Below, piece after piece: positions 37,093 through 46,531 of a stretch of 64,000 nt of DNA. The stretch spans positions 54,911-118,910 of the forward strand of contig JAMLHJ010000011.1 of assembly GCA_023957245.1 (NCBI GenBank). The letters are read 5' to 3'. Both the position numbers and the translations under genes were made by a program. Position 1 is the stretch's first letter. Each line of letters opens with the position of its first letter. This DNA comes from Chitinophagales bacterium (GTDB taxonomy: Bacteria; Bacteroidota; Bacteroidia; Chitinophagales; JADIYW01). The notes under the pieces are model-generated. The model saw only the letters and a program-made list of their open reading frames with translations, had not been told where the DNA came from and did not search any database.

Positions 37093-37614
37093 ATGGAATT
37101 ATTTGAACGCATCGCACCTCATGTTTTATTGTACCACTTAAGAGCCAACTGGCTTTCTGTTTCCAAACTTTTTAATGATTTAGCTAAAGAATATGATAGT
37201 ACAATGGCGATGGCTTTTGTGCTTTTGGCCATAGATGAAGGTCCAGGCACTCCTGTCACCAAAATTGCTCCAAGAATAGGGATGGAACCCAATAGCTTGT
37301 CTAGACTTTTAAACTCATTGGAAGATAAAGGAGCTATTTATAGAGAAAATGACACTCAAGATCAACGTAAAGTATTTGTTTCTTTAACTGAACTTGGAAA
37401 ATCGTTAAGAATCATTGCTATTCAAACCGTTTTAGAAGTAGAAAATGAGCTTACAAAAGACCTTAGCAAAGATGAGAAGAAATTGATATTAAAACTCATG
37501 GGAAATATTTCTTCTTCTATCAAATATATTCGTTCCAATATGGATAAATTGAAAGAAGAAAGAAGCAATGTCAAAACAGATGCTTCAGATATTATCTCTC
37601 AGCTTATCAAGTAA
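37093..37614 (+). CDS. MarR-family transcriptional regulator
   Basis: A 173-residue winged-helix protein. Helices at about 38-58 lead to TKIAPRIGMEPNSLSRLLNSLEDKGAIYR, the recognition helix region. The wing follows as QDQRKVFVSLTELGKSL, and the C-terminal helices serve dimerisation. It is divergent from the long FabG gene and probably regulates it and itself. The ligand is unknown; acyl-CoA is plausible by context. The tail of about 20 residues past the usual end is Lys/Ser-rich. Confidence 0.9.
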   Translation: MELFERIAPHVLLYHLRANWLSVSKLFNDLAKEYDSTMAMAFVLLAIDEGPGTPVTKIAPRIGMEPNSLSRLLNSLEDKGAIYRENDTQDQRKVFVSLTELGKSLRIIAIQTVLEVENELTKDLSKDEKKLILKLMGNISSSIKYIRSNMDKLKEERSNVKTDASDIISQLIK

Positions 37615-37652
37615 ACCTCAATATTATTATCGAAGGTTTTTAAAAACAAAAA

Positions 37653-37690
37653 AGTGGCGCTCAATAGCAAAACTGCTTATGAGCACCACT
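37653..37690 (-). terminator. Terminator of the GH5 gene
   Basis: AGTGGcGCTCA and TGAGCaCCACT pair with one internal mismatch. The T-run needed for termination lies on the minus-strand side (AAAACAAAAAA on plus), so it serves the GH5 gene. Confidence 0.7.
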
Positions 37691-37714
37691 CTAATCAAAA
37701 GAATTTTTCTTTAT

Positions 37715-39163
37715 TTACTTTGCAGTGATATGAACTGCTACTGTTCCTTTACTACTTGCTTTAATAGATGCCACTTGTGTAGTCTCATTGTATGAATAAT
37801 CATATTGAGAATCACTCACTATATCTATATTAAATCCATTGACATAATGTCTTTTAGGGATAAAGATTTCAGTAGGTTTTGCAATAGAAGGATTACTAAC
37901 ATATTCCATATTGAACTCTTTAGTGTCCCAATTGAAAGAGAATTTAGAGATTTTTCCAGCAGTCGCTTTAGGATATGTCCTTACTAAATATTGAGCAATA
38001 GCTGTTTCAGTTCCATCATAACGCAATGGAGACCAACCACCATCATCATTGCTCCAATATGCCCAATGCCATTGATTCTCATCAAAAATGCCTGTAATTT
38101 CTTTCAAATAAACATCAAAATCTTTCACACCTGGAGACAAACCAAATTCTCCACAAAGCAATGGTACTCCACCGTGCTTTACAACTTCTTTCTTTCTTTC
38201 ACGATGCCAATCAACAACATTCTTCTTATCATTCCCTCCATAAGGTTTTCCTTCATGTGTACCCAATGGATATACGTGAGGTGCATAAACCAATCTATCA
38301 CTATTGGTCAAATCTTTCATAGCTTTCAAACGAGAAGGCATACCAAAAGTAACTGGAGCTGGAGCTGGTTCGAAGAAAAGATATTTTTCATTGTCCACAG
38401 TTCTCATTTCAGGAATTAATCTTGCATAAAATGCAGATAATTGTTTGCTTTCAAAATCTCCAGTAACAAAGGTTTTCATTAAATCACCACCCCAAGGTTC
38501 ATTCATCAAATCATAACCAATAACTCGTGGATTGGACTTAAATCTTTCTGCTACAAATTTCCACATTTGGATATAATGGTCTTGTAAATATTTATAGTCA
38601 GAATAACCCCAAAAGTTAGTCCATGAATTAATTACAGCAGGAGAGATATTTTTCAACCACCAAGGTCCATCCATATCAATTTCCCATGAAGCACCATCTG
38701 ATTCAATCGCCCACTCAGGAGCACCGTCACCGCCAAAAGCCAAAGAGTAAATATCTTGATGCATATCTAGCATAACATACATTCCTCTACTTGTGTACCA
38801 CTCTACTCTCTTTTGAACTTCATCTAAATACTGAGAGCTAAACACACCTTTCTCTGGCTCAACAAAATCCCAAAAAATCAACAATCTGACAAAGTTAAAA
38901 CCCAGTTGAGTCGCTTCACGTTCTACATCAGCCTCTGAAATCCATGGCATCCTATCTGGTGCACCTTTTGCACTTGAAGAAGTATTCAAACCGTGCAATA
39001 TCAATTGACGACCATACTCATCAGATATCCATTTCATCTCTACAGGTTCAGTTTCACGAGTCTTTTTGCCATCATCATCTTTTTTACAAGACACAGCAAT
39101 ACTCGTCAGAAAAACTAGGCTTAATCCTAAGAAAATATGCTTCATAAGTGTATTAATTTTCAT
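37715..39163 (-). CDS. GH5 endoglycoceramidase-like lipoprotein
   Basis: About 482 residues, a glycoside hydrolase family 5 enzyme resembling endoglycoceramidases, which cleave the glycan from ceramide glycolipids. LDMHQDIYS is typical of that branch, GYDLMNEPWGG holds the acid/base Glu, LLCGEFGLSPG holds the nucleophile Glu, and APHVYP and WAYWSNDDGGW are further barrel motifs. A C-terminal beta-sandwich of about 90 residues follows. The signal peptide ends in SIAVSCKKDDD, so it is a lipoprotein, probably surface-exposed. Starts at 39172, 39163 or 39145 all keep the signal. Substrate is inferred. Confidence 0.88.
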   Translation of the reverse strand: MKINTLMKHIFLGLSLVFLTSIAVSCKKDDDGKKTRETEPVEMKWISDEYGRQLILHGLNTSSSAKGAPDRMPWISEADVEREATQLGFNFVRLLIFWDFVEPEKGVFSSQYLDEVQKRVEWYTSRGMYVMLDMHQDIYSLAFGGDGAPEWAIESDGASWEIDMDGPWWLKNISPAVINSWTNFWGYSDYKYLQDHYIQMWKFVAERFKSNPRVIGYDLMNEPWGGDLMKTFVTGDFESKQLSAFYARLIPEMRTVDNEKYLFFEPAPAPVTFGMPSRLKAMKDLTNSDRLVYAPHVYPLGTHEGKPYGGNDKKNVVDWHRERKKEVVKHGGVPLLCGEFGLSPGVKDFDVYLKEITGIFDENQWHWAYWSNDDGGWSPLRYDGTETAIAQYLVRTYPKATAGKISKFSFNWDTKEFNMEYVSNPSIAKPTEIFIPKRHYVNGFNIDIVSDSQYDYSYNETTQVASIKASSKGTVAVHITAK

Positions 39164-39292
39164 AAAATGCAAAATACCGACATTTAAATCTTCTTTAAAA
39201 GACTTTTAACAAAATAAAAATTGATATTAATCAACTAATGAAAAAAAGTAAACAAAGCTCAGTAATTACAAGTGTTTATCAATATTAAAAAC

Positions 39293-39913
39293 TCATAACT
39301 CTTTAAGAACTACCGATATATCTTCACCAATACTAAATAAATGAGTCTGAATTCCCAATTGAGCGGCTCCTTCAATATTTGATTTCTTATCATCTATGAA
39401 AAGACAGTTTTGAGCTACTAAATTTTGTTCATTTAAAACTGTTTGATAGATTTCCAAATCAGGCTTCACTTGTTTAATTTGATAAGAATAATAACACTTA
39501 TCAAAAACATCATCAAGTACATCTATACCGTAAGTATTGATTGACTCTTGAATAAAATGCTTTAAATGTATTTCATTGGTATTGCTCAAGAGATACAACT
39601 TATATCGTTCTTTCAAAGCTCTTAAAAAATCAATTCGATGATGAGGTATCTCTTTCAATAGCGCATTCCACCTATTCACTATATCAATTTCAGTGTACTT
39701 TTCTTTCAAAAAACTCTTGAGTGTATCCAAAAACTCTTGAGTAGTTATTGCTCCTTTTTCATATTGAACAAGGAGACCGTCATTTCTCAATTTATTCACC
39801 TCCTCAAAATTTGAAAACAATTCTCCAAAAATTGAATTCCACCAGAAACTCTCATCTTCCAATGGCAAAATCACATTACCTAAATCAAAAATCAAGGTGT
39901 CGATATTTTTCAT
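39293..39913 (-). CDS. HAD-superfamily hydrolase (subfamily IA)
   Basis: A 206-residue phosphatase-like protein. ATG 39913 is preferred over 39946, because MKNIDTLIFDLGNVILPL begins directly with motif I. Motif I is DLGNV (nucleophile Asp; the second Asp is replaced by Gly-Asn, as in YihX-like members), motif II is LLSNTNE, motif III is VKPD, and motif IV is FIDDKKSNIEGA. The cap is a helical C1 insertion. Likely acts on a sugar phosphate or mononucleotide such as alpha-D-glucose-1-phosphate; the substrate is not determinable. Confidence 0.9.
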   Translation of the reverse strand: MKNIDTLIFDLGNVILPLEDESFWWNSIFGELFSNFEEVNKLRNDGLLVQYEKGAITTQEFLDTLKSFLKEKYTEIDIVNRWNALLKEIPHHRIDFLRALKERYKLYLLSNTNEIHLKHFIQESINTYGIDVLDDVFDKCYYSYQIKQVKPDLEIYQTVLNEQNLVAQNCLFIDDKKSNIEGAAQLGIQTHLFSIGEDISVVLKEL

Positions 39914-40033
39914 AGATATAGCATATATGGCGATAAAATTAGACAAACCGTCTCCAATAAAAATAGGGAAAGTAATAATATTACAAATTCATCAAAAAGT
40001 TGACACTAAAAATAAAAATATGGTTTGAATGTT

Positions 40034-40041
40034 TATCTTTG
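40034..40041 (+). promoter_or_regulatory. TAnnTTTG promoter box for tRNA-Val(GAC)
   Basis: TATCTTTG, 11 bp before the first base of the tRNA. Confidence 0.5.
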
Positions 40042-40052
40042 TCGTCCCGTAA

Positions 40053-40130
40053 GGGCAATTAGCTCAGTTGGTTTAGAGCGCAGCCTTGACAGGGCTGAGG
40101 TCATGGGTTCGAATCCCTTATTGCCCACCA
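40053..40130 (+). tRNA. tRNA-Val (anticodon GAC)
   Basis: 78 nt with encoded CCA. The acceptor GGGCAAT pairs with ATTGCCC, the anticodon stem is CAGCC/GGCTG with loop TTGACAG (anticodon GAC), and the T arm is ATGGG-TTCGAAT-CCCTT. Reads GTC/GTT. Confidence 0.97.
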
Positions 40131-40134
40131 CATT

Positions 40135-40175
40135 AAATCGCAACTTGTTATTAGTCAATAGGTTGCGATTTTTTT
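40135..40175 (+). terminator. Terminator after tRNA-Val(GAC)
   Basis: AAATCGCAAC and GTTGCGATTT form a stem with a loop of about 16 nt, followed by a T-run. Confidence 0.8.
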
Positions 40176-40254
40176 ATTTATAAGTTGACACAAAAATATT
40201 TGTCAAAAAATTCTATTCTTCCTAAGAATAAAAGTATCCAGATATCAACACACA

Positions 40255-40280
40255 AAAAGCCATGCAAAAGCATGGCTCTT
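40255..40280 (-). terminator. Terminator of rplU-rpmA
   Basis: AAGCCATGC and GCATGGCTC-type arms around AAAA; the minus-strand transcript ends in T's, about 23 bp past the rpmA stop. Confidence 0.8.
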
Positions 40281-40302
40281 ATAGTTTAAGAATGATTAAT
40301 TT

Positions 40303-40560
40303 CTAAGCTTCTGTAGCTATAGAAACAAATGTTCTATCTTTAATACCTTTGGTAAATACAACTTTACCTTCTTTCAAAGCAAAAAGTGTATGATCTCTTC
40401 CGATACCTACGTTAGTACCTGGATGAAATTTTGTTCCTCTTTGGCGAACAATAATATTACCTGGGATCACTTCTTGACCTCCAAATATTTTCACACCTAA
40501 TCTCTTGCTTTCTGAATCACGTCCGTTCTTAGAACTACCGACACCTTTCTTGTGAGCCAT
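40303..40560 (-). CDS. rpmA: 50S ribosomal protein L27
   Basis: An 85-residue L27 beginning [19 protein letters not shown], with [21 protein letters not shown] as the family core. The flexible N-terminus reaches the peptidyl-transferase centre. No N-terminal extension needing cleavage is present, unlike in Firmicutes. Encoded 19 bp after rplU in the usual order. Confidence 0.98.
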   Translation of the reverse strand: MAHKKGVGSSKNGRDSESKRLGVKIFGGQEVIPGNIIVRQRGTKFHPGTNVGIGRDHTLFALKEGKVVFTKGIKDRTFVSIATEA

Positions 40561-40579
40561 TTCTTTATCTTTTTAATAA

Positions 40580-40888
40580 TTAAGCGATACCTTCAATCTT
40601 GATTTTTGTAAAAGATTGGCGGAAACCATTTTTAAGTTTATAACCTTTACGACGTTTTTTCTTGAAGACAATTACTTTATCTCCTTTCACTTGATCTACA
40701 ATAGTAGCAGCAACTTTCACACCTTCTAATACAGGAGCGCCTACTTGTACTGAGCCATTATTGTCTATTAATAACACTTTTTCAAAACTTACCGCATCTC
40801 CTGCATTTCCTGCCAATTTGTGCACGAAAATTTCTTGATTCTGTGTTACTTTAAATTGTTGTCCGTTAATTTCAACGATTGCGTACAT
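40580..40888 (-). CDS. rplU: 50S ribosomal protein L21
   Basis: A 102-residue L21 (MYAIVEINGQQFKV, KVIVFKKKRRKGYKLKNGFR, TKIKIEGI), a 23S rRNA-binding protein of the large subunit. It heads the L21-L27 operon with its own promoter box 22 bp upstream. Confidence 0.98.
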   Translation of the reverse strand: MYAIVEINGQQFKVTQNQEIFVHKLAGNAGDAVSFEKVLLIDNNGSVQVGAPVLEGVKVAATIVDQVKGDKVIVFKKKRRKGYKLKNGFRQSFTKIKIEGIA

Positions 40889-40910
40889 TACCTAAACTAT
40901 TTAGTGGGTG

Positions 40911-40918
40911 CAAAGATA
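40911..40918 (-). promoter_or_regulatory. TAnnTTTG promoter box for rplU-rpmA
   Basis: Minus-strand TATCTTTG, 22 bp before the rplU ATG. Confidence 0.6.
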
Positions 40919-41062
40919 GTATTAATCTTTTACATTTTCACCCTGTAAAAAAATATATTCTTTAATTATTTGCAAAGAAATTGAATTTAAAGCATTTGAC
41001 CAAAAAAATCAATACCTATTTTATTCAACTAGTGCCCTTTAATCCTTCTTAACGATTCAAAT

Positions 41063-41737
41063 TTATTTATTTATCAAATCAAAAACGCTGTGAACTTCTC
41101 CATTGAGCCAAGTATTTTCATAAAAATCCACATGTCCATCTTCAATATTATACATCCCTCCTATAATACCCACCTCTCCTTTCATCACCATATCTCTCAA
41201 TATCACACTTTGCTCAACAATAGCATCTACACATCTATATACATGAATTTTTGATACTTTATTCACAAATTCTTTATTCGATGAAGTGCGATTTTCTACT
41301 TCTGTTTTCTCATAATACAATGAAGGCGTAATTTTATTTAATAGTGTTGTCAAATTTCCCATTTCAATATGGTCACAAGCTCCACTTATTGCCCCACACT
41401 TCGTATGTCCAAGCACTACTATCAGTTTTGAATTGGCAATTTTACAAGCAAATTCTAAGCTTCCCAACACATTTTCCGAGATTACATTTCCTGCTAAGCG
41501 TATGCTAAAAATATCCCCAAGCCCCAAGTCAAAAATCAACTCTGCAGATGTACGACTATCAATACAACTGATAACAGACGCAAAAGGCCACTGCCCATCC
41601 CTCGTATCATTGACTTGTTCTAATAAATTTCTATTTCTTTTGAGATTATTGACAAATCTGAAGTTTCCTTCTACAAGTCTATCGAGTGCATCTTTGGGAT
41701 CTATGGGCATTATATTTTTTTTATTAAAGGTACTCAA
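41063..41737 (-). CDS. Beta-class carbonic anhydrase
   Basis: A 224-residue zinc enzyme interconverting carbon dioxide and bicarbonate. Zinc ligands are Cys58 in SCIDSR, His111 and Cys114 in GHTKCGA; Asp60 and Arg62 form the conserved dyad. No signal peptide, so cytoplasmic. The start could also be Met10 (41710, MPIDPKDAL), which fits the family better at the N-terminus. It may supply bicarbonate for carboxylases such as the AccBC pair in this window. Confidence 0.92.
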   Translation of the reverse strand: MSTFNKKNIMPIDPKDALDRLVEGNFRFVNNLKRNRNLLEQVNDTRDGQWPFASVISCIDSRTSAELIFDLGLGDIFSIRLAGNVISENVLGSLEFACKIANSKLIVVLGHTKCGAISGACDHIEMGNLTTLLNKITPSLYYEKTEVENRTSSNKEFVNKVSKIHVYRCVDAIVEQSVILRDMVMKGEVGIIGGMYNIEDGHVDFYENTWLNGEVHSVFDLINK

Positions 41738-41798
41738 TTATACTATCGTCTCCAAAATAATAACATGTACCATTCCTTTTAATTGTTCTAAAGGAAAA

Positions 41799-43898
41799 TT
41801 AAAGCTGACCAAAAAACCTTCTCAAAAACCACTCAATGGCTAATAATAATATAATGATTCCCAAAATCATTTTAAAATGAATAAGTGGCTGAGTACTTAT
41901 ATTTTCTTTAAAAACAGGCCTAATTCGTTCATCATTCTGTATTTCTTTGAGCAACTGTTCCATATCTGTCCAGAAAACCATCTTACCATAATGATGCAAT
42001 GCCAATGAATTCATCAATTCAATATCTGCTTTTGTTTGATATGTCTCGATATTAGAATGTTGAACAGCAAATTTATACTCACTATTGATTTTCTTTCCAT
42101 TAAGTTGAGTAGTTGCAGATAAATGATATGCACCTTCTGACAATTTACCCAAATTATAGGTAAAAGCATTCTGCGTTTTGTCCATAAAAAAATCTGAATA
42201 TGCACTTCCATCTTTATTCAGCACCACTTTTACATCAGCGACATTCACCAACTGACCACTCTCATTGTACAGAGTAGCTTCTAAGGCAATTCTCTCAGAT
42301 TCATTATATATAGTTTTATCAGACTTGATTTTAAACTGTCTATGGTCTTTTGCACTAGCTAAATATTGGACTAATCTCTGTACCCATTCATAGGTTTTAT
42401 TGGCAGTCTGAGATGCTAGGTATTCTTGCATTCTCCAACGCCATAATCCTTCACCGAATAAAATCCCTGTCTTTTTACCCTCTAAAGACTGTGTCGCCAA
42501 TAATGGAAGAGCCAATTTGACATTAGACATTTTTTGAGTCCAGCAGATTTCAGTTGTATTTGATACCTGATATTGTCCATAAGGCGCAAGTAATGGAGGG
42601 ACATTATCTAGCCATTGGAGAGTATTATCACTGACAAAAAAGTTTTGATATGTAGGTAAAAATATTGGTGTTACTTCATTAGGCTTTTGTTGAATCTGAG
42701 AAAACTGAGCTACATTTTGCAATTTATTCATTGCGCTCAAATCTGTCTGACTACTGATAACCCACCATTTTGATTGAATATTTTGAATAGCAGATTGAAG
42801 TTGAGATGTAACAGACGGATTCTTAACACTTGGCAGCCCATATAAAATGAGTAAATCAATCGAGGTATTTTTTCTATTGACAAAATCATTAACCTGAAGG
42901 ACATCAATATCCATATTTTTCAATTCGACTAAAGCTTCTCGTATCAATTTAATATCTGGATGAGGAGCATCATATACAATAACTATCTTCTGTCTTCCAT
43001 CAATTACTTGGAGATAGAACTCTTGAATATTATTACTAAAAGTTTTCTCCTGACTCAGTTTAGAAATACTGATTTGATATTTATGAATACCTGGTTGTTC
43101 TGCCAAGATTTTAAATTCTAAAGTTTTATACCAATCATTAGAAGAAATCTGTGTGTTGATGCTTTGTAAAATTTTTCCATCTGCATTTTTCAATTGAACA
43201 TCTACAGATTGTCCACTCAAATTATCAGCATTGATATCTACGAGCAGTTGAGCTTCATCTCCCAAATAAACAACCTCACTATACTTTAATCTCTGAATAC
43301 GGATATCTTTATAGGTTGTTGTATCTCCTACTGTGATAGTATAAATAGGAATACCTGACCATGAAGTATTATAAATAGGATTTAATCCCTGATTATACAA
43401 GCCATCAGAACTGACAATCACAGCTCCAATATTTCTATTGATATTTTGTTGAGCTACTTGCTCTAAAGCCTTATCAATATCAGTTCCTTGCAAATGATAC
43501 TGATTCGAATCTGGCAATGAATCAACAGCTTCTAATCCAAAAGCATATTTCTTGACTTGATGAGTTTTGGATAGTTCTGCAATAAAAGAATTGACTTTCT
43601 CTTGATAGCCTTTCAATCTTTGAGCGCCCAGCCCTTCCCTTATTGAAGCAGAATTATCCTCTAAAAAAATAATTTCCGCATCGATTTTATTATTGGATAT
43701 TGACCTGAGTAATGGATTTAAAAGTAATAAAATCATTAAAAAAATAGCCGACCACCTTAAACAAGCTAGTAATAAAACCCAAGCTTTTGAGATTTCAAAT
43801 TTTTTATCAGCTCCTTTATAAAGCCAGAAAGTCAGCAATGTCGCCAACAAAGCTCCCAAAACAAGTGTCCAAGCTGGATATGTCAAAATCCATTGCAT
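41799..43898 (-). CDS. Membrane protein with VWA-like domain, unknown function
   Basis: A 699-residue protein. Two helices at about 9-28 and 40-60 begin it, then a von Willebrand A-like domain with the metal site DNSAS (DxSxS) at about 81-85 and VIVSSDGLYNQG. Several beta-sandwich segments follow (about 200-600), and a final helix at about 675-692 (LIHFKMILGIIILLLAIEWFL) precedes RRFFGQL. This architecture resembles BatA/aerotolerance-type and other large VWA membrane proteins of Bacteroidota. Function is unknown; the large middle part is probably periplasmic. Convergence with the anhydrase is not seen; both are on the minus strand. Confidence 0.8.
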   Translation of the reverse strand: MQWILTYPAWTLVLGALLATLLTFWLYKGADKKFEISKAWVLLLACLRWSAIFLMILLLLNPLLRSISNNKIDAEIIFLEDNSASIREGLGAQRLKGYQEKVNSFIAELSKTHQVKKYAFGLEAVDSLPDSNQYHLQGTDIDKALEQVAQQNINRNIGAVIVSSDGLYNQGLNPIYNTSWSGIPIYTITVGDTTTYKDIRIQRLKYSEVVYLGDEAQLLVDINADNLSGQSVDVQLKNADGKILQSINTQISSNDWYKTLEFKILAEQPGIHKYQISISKLSQEKTFSNNIQEFYLQVIDGRQKIVIVYDAPHPDIKLIREALVELKNMDIDVLQVNDFVNRKNTSIDLLILYGLPSVKNPSVTSQLQSAIQNIQSKWWVISSQTDLSAMNKLQNVAQFSQIQQKPNEVTPIFLPTYQNFFVSDNTLQWLDNVPPLLAPYGQYQVSNTTEICWTQKMSNVKLALPLLATQSLEGKKTGILFGEGLWRWRMQEYLASQTANKTYEWVQRLVQYLASAKDHRQFKIKSDKTIYNESERIALEATLYNESGQLVNVADVKVVLNKDGSAYSDFFMDKTQNAFTYNLGKLSEGAYHLSATTQLNGKKINSEYKFAVQHSNIETYQTKADIELMNSLALHHYGKMVFWTDMEQLLKEIQNDERIRPVFKENISTQPLIHFKMILGIIILLLAIEWFLRRFFGQL

Positions 43899-44000
43899 GA
43901 AACTAAACTAATAAAAAATCAGTATTTATAGAATTTTGCATTCTCAAATAAAAAAAATGAGCTGAAACATCCTCCAATAAATAAAAAAACATTCTATTGA

Positions 44001-45764
44001 TTAATGAGCAAATTGCATTTCTACCAAATTGCGATAATACCCATCCTCTCTTTCCAAAAGACTAGCATGTGTACCCATTTCTTTAATCTCTCCTTTTTCC
44101 AAAACGATAATCTTATCTGAATGTTGAATTGTACTCAATCTATGTGCAATAATAATTGATGTTCGACCTTTTACTAATTTTTCAATTGCATTTTGAATCA
44201 TCAATTCTGATTCCGTATCAATAGAAGATGTCGCTTCATCTAAAACTAATATCGAAGGATTATAAACAAGTACTCGGATAAAAGATATCAATTGCCTCTG
44301 TCCAGCAGATAATGTAGCCCCCCTTTCCATCACATTATAATCGTAAGCTCCTGGCATATCCATAATAAAATCATGAGCCCCTACAAGCTTAGCAGCTTCT
44401 ATCACTTTATTTTTATCAATATCTGGATTTTTTAAAGTGATATTTTCAAAAATAGAACCTGAAAACAAAAACACATCTTGCATCACTACACCTATAGATG
44501 AACGCAAAGCAGACAATTGATAATCTCTCACAGACACATCATCTATTAAAATCTCACCTTTCTGGATTTCATAAAATCGATTGAGGATATTTATTGTAGA
44601 TGTTTTGCCTGAACCCGTAGCTCCAACAATAGCGACACTCTGACCTGGTGCTACACTAAAGCTGATTCCCTTCAACACAAAATCATCTTCATTATAAGAA
44701 AACCATACCTTCTTAAAATCAATCTTCCCTAATACTTTATCCGGCTTGTAATTGCCCTTATCCTCTATTTTTTCATTTGTATCTAAAATTTTAAATACCC
44801 TATCAGCAGCAACAATACCCATCTGTAAAGTATTGAATTTATCTGCCAACATTCTCAAAGGTCGAAAAGCCAAGTTCAGATATTGATAAAATGCTATGAA
44901 AATACCTACCTCCACCATTGAATCAGGGGCTATAATCAGACGAGCACCATACCAAAGCATTATGGCAACTGCAATAGATAAAATAATTTCTACCAATGGA
45001 AAGAAAATAGAAAAATACCATACCGATTTCAGATTGGCATCTCTATGGTCTTTATTAATGAGGTCAAATTTTGTAAATGACCTTTCTTGTGCATTAAATA
45101 CTTGAACAACTCTCATTCCTGCAATATATTCTTGAACAAATGCATTCATTTGAGCTACTTTTTCTCTGACATCATTAAAAGAATCTTTTACCGCTTCTTT
45201 AAATATATAAGTACTCCAAATAATAAAAGGAAATGTAATCACACATGCTAATGCCAATTTCCAATTGATAAAAAACATAAATCCTACAACTACGACAAAA
45301 GTCAATACATCTGATATTATCGTGATAAATCCTTCGGAAAATATATTACTGACAGCCTCTACATCATTGATTGTCCGAGTGGTAACTATTCCTATAGGTG
45401 TTTTGTCAAAAAATCGAAGTCGCATAGATTCCACATGATTAAACACTTTCACTCTTAAATATCTTATCACTGACTGTCCTAAATCAGAAGTGAAAAAGCT
45501 GAAAATATATTTCGTTAAAAATTCAGAAACTAAAACAACAGCAACAAGAACTGCCATCTTTGTCAGCCCTTCTTTATCATAATTGACAATATAATCATCT
45601 ACCATTACTTGCGTCAACCATGGACGTACAGAAGTCAACAACGCTGTAACGATACCTAAAGAAACTGAAGCCCACAATAAACCACGAAATGGTTGGGCTA
45701 GCCCCATCACTCGCTTCAGCACTGGCCAATCTTTCCCTAAAGTAGATGAAGATTTTTTACTCAT
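44001..45764 (-). CDS. ABC exporter, fused permease-ATPase (MsbA-like)
   Basis: A 587-residue half-transporter. A six-helix type IV exporter domain covers about 1-320. The ATPase has Walker A GATGSGKTS, Q-loop VMQDVFLFSG, signature LSAGQRQL, Walker B ILVLDEATSSID and switch His in IIAHRLSTI. It would act as a homodimer exporting lipid or drug; lipid A precursor flipping is possible but unproven. It starts 3 bp after truA ends and is probably co-transcribed with it. Confidence 0.95.
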   Translation of the reverse strand: MSKKSSSTLGKDWPVLKRVMGLAQPFRGLLWASVSLGIVTALLTSVRPWLTQVMVDDYIVNYDKEGLTKMAVLVAVVLVSEFLTKYIFSFFTSDLGQSVIRYLRVKVFNHVESMRLRFFDKTPIGIVTTRTINDVEAVSNIFSEGFITIISDVLTFVVVVGFMFFINWKLALACVITFPFIIWSTYIFKEAVKDSFNDVREKVAQMNAFVQEYIAGMRVVQVFNAQERSFTKFDLINKDHRDANLKSVWYFSIFFPLVEIILSIAVAIMLWYGARLIIAPDSMVEVGIFIAFYQYLNLAFRPLRMLADKFNTLQMGIVAADRVFKILDTNEKIEDKGNYKPDKVLGKIDFKKVWFSYNEDDFVLKGISFSVAPGQSVAIVGATGSGKTSTINILNRFYEIQKGEILIDDVSVRDYQLSALRSSIGVVMQDVFLFSGSIFENITLKNPDIDKNKVIEAAKLVGAHDFIMDMPGAYDYNVMERGATLSAGQRQLISFIRVLVYNPSILVLDEATSSIDTESELMIQNAIEKLVKGRTSIIIAHRLSTIQHSDKIIVLEKGEIKEMGTHASLLEREDGYYRNLVEMQFAH

Positions 45765-45766
45765 TA

Positions 45767-46513
45767 TTACACAAATAAATTTTCAGGATATTCAATTGCC
45801 CAAAGGTGTAGTCCATGAGCAGGAGCTGTCATACTTAGATGTATCATTTGTTGATTTCTCACTTCATTCATTATTTCTTCACTTTCTCTTTTCCCACATC
45901 CAATCATTAAAGAAGTCCCTACAATTGCACGTACCATATTTCTTAAAAAACGATTGGAGCATATTTCTAAATAACAACCATCGTTTGTTGCAATCCATTC
46001 TGCATGAAACAACTTGCAACGGCTATTATTATTATCACTTCCTTTTTTTTCAAAAGAAGAAAAATCCTCTATCAATAATAATTGTTGACAAAAATTGTTC
46101 ATCAATTCAATATTGGGCTTGGTTTGTTGGCGAAAAAAATAACTTCTATCTCCTAAAAATGGATCTTTATGATAATGAAGAAAATATCTATACGTCCTTG
46201 TAGTCGCAGAAAAACGAGCATGAGCATCTTCTACAACTGGCAAAATTGCTTTCACACCAATATCCTCCGTCAAAATCGCATTCAACGCATAAACGAAATT
46301 TTTATCTAAAACTGCTTCAGAGTCAATATGTGCATAATAAGAATGCGCATGAACGCCAGTATCTGTTCTACCACAACCCAAAACCTCCACTTCTCTTTTT
46401 AATAAGATAGCCAATTTGCTTTCTAATTCCTCTTGAACAGAAAGCGCATTTTCCTGCTTCTGCCAACCATGTAAATTTGTGCCTCTGTAAGATAAGTGTA
46501 TAAAATAGCGCAT
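45767..46513 (-). CDS. truA: tRNA pseudouridine synthase A
   Basis: A 248-residue TruA that makes pseudouridine at positions 38-40 of the tRNA anticodon arm. YRGTNLHGWQKQ and the catalytic Asp in GCGRTDTGVHAH are typical, as is NRFLRNMVRAIVG near the C-terminus. Length is normal. The promoter box lies 10 bp before the ATG, so the leader is very short. Confidence 0.96.
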   Translation of the reverse strand: MRYFIHLSYRGTNLHGWQKQENALSVQEELESKLAILLKREVEVLGCGRTDTGVHAHSYYAHIDSEAVLDKNFVYALNAILTEDIGVKAILPVVEDAHARFSATTRTYRYFLHYHKDPFLGDRSYFFRQQTKPNIELMNNFCQQLLLIEDFSSFEKKGSDNNNSRCKLFHAEWIATNDGCYLEICSNRFLRNMVRAIVGTSLMIGCGKRESEEIMNEVRNQQMIHLSMTAPAHGLHLWAIEYPENLFV

Positions 46514-46523
46514 AAAGAATGGA

Positions 46524-46531
46524 CAAAGATA
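46524..46531 (-). promoter_or_regulatory. TAnnTTTG promoter box for truA
   Basis: Minus-strand TATCTTTG, 10 bp before the ATG; predicted leader about 6 nt. Confidence 0.55.
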
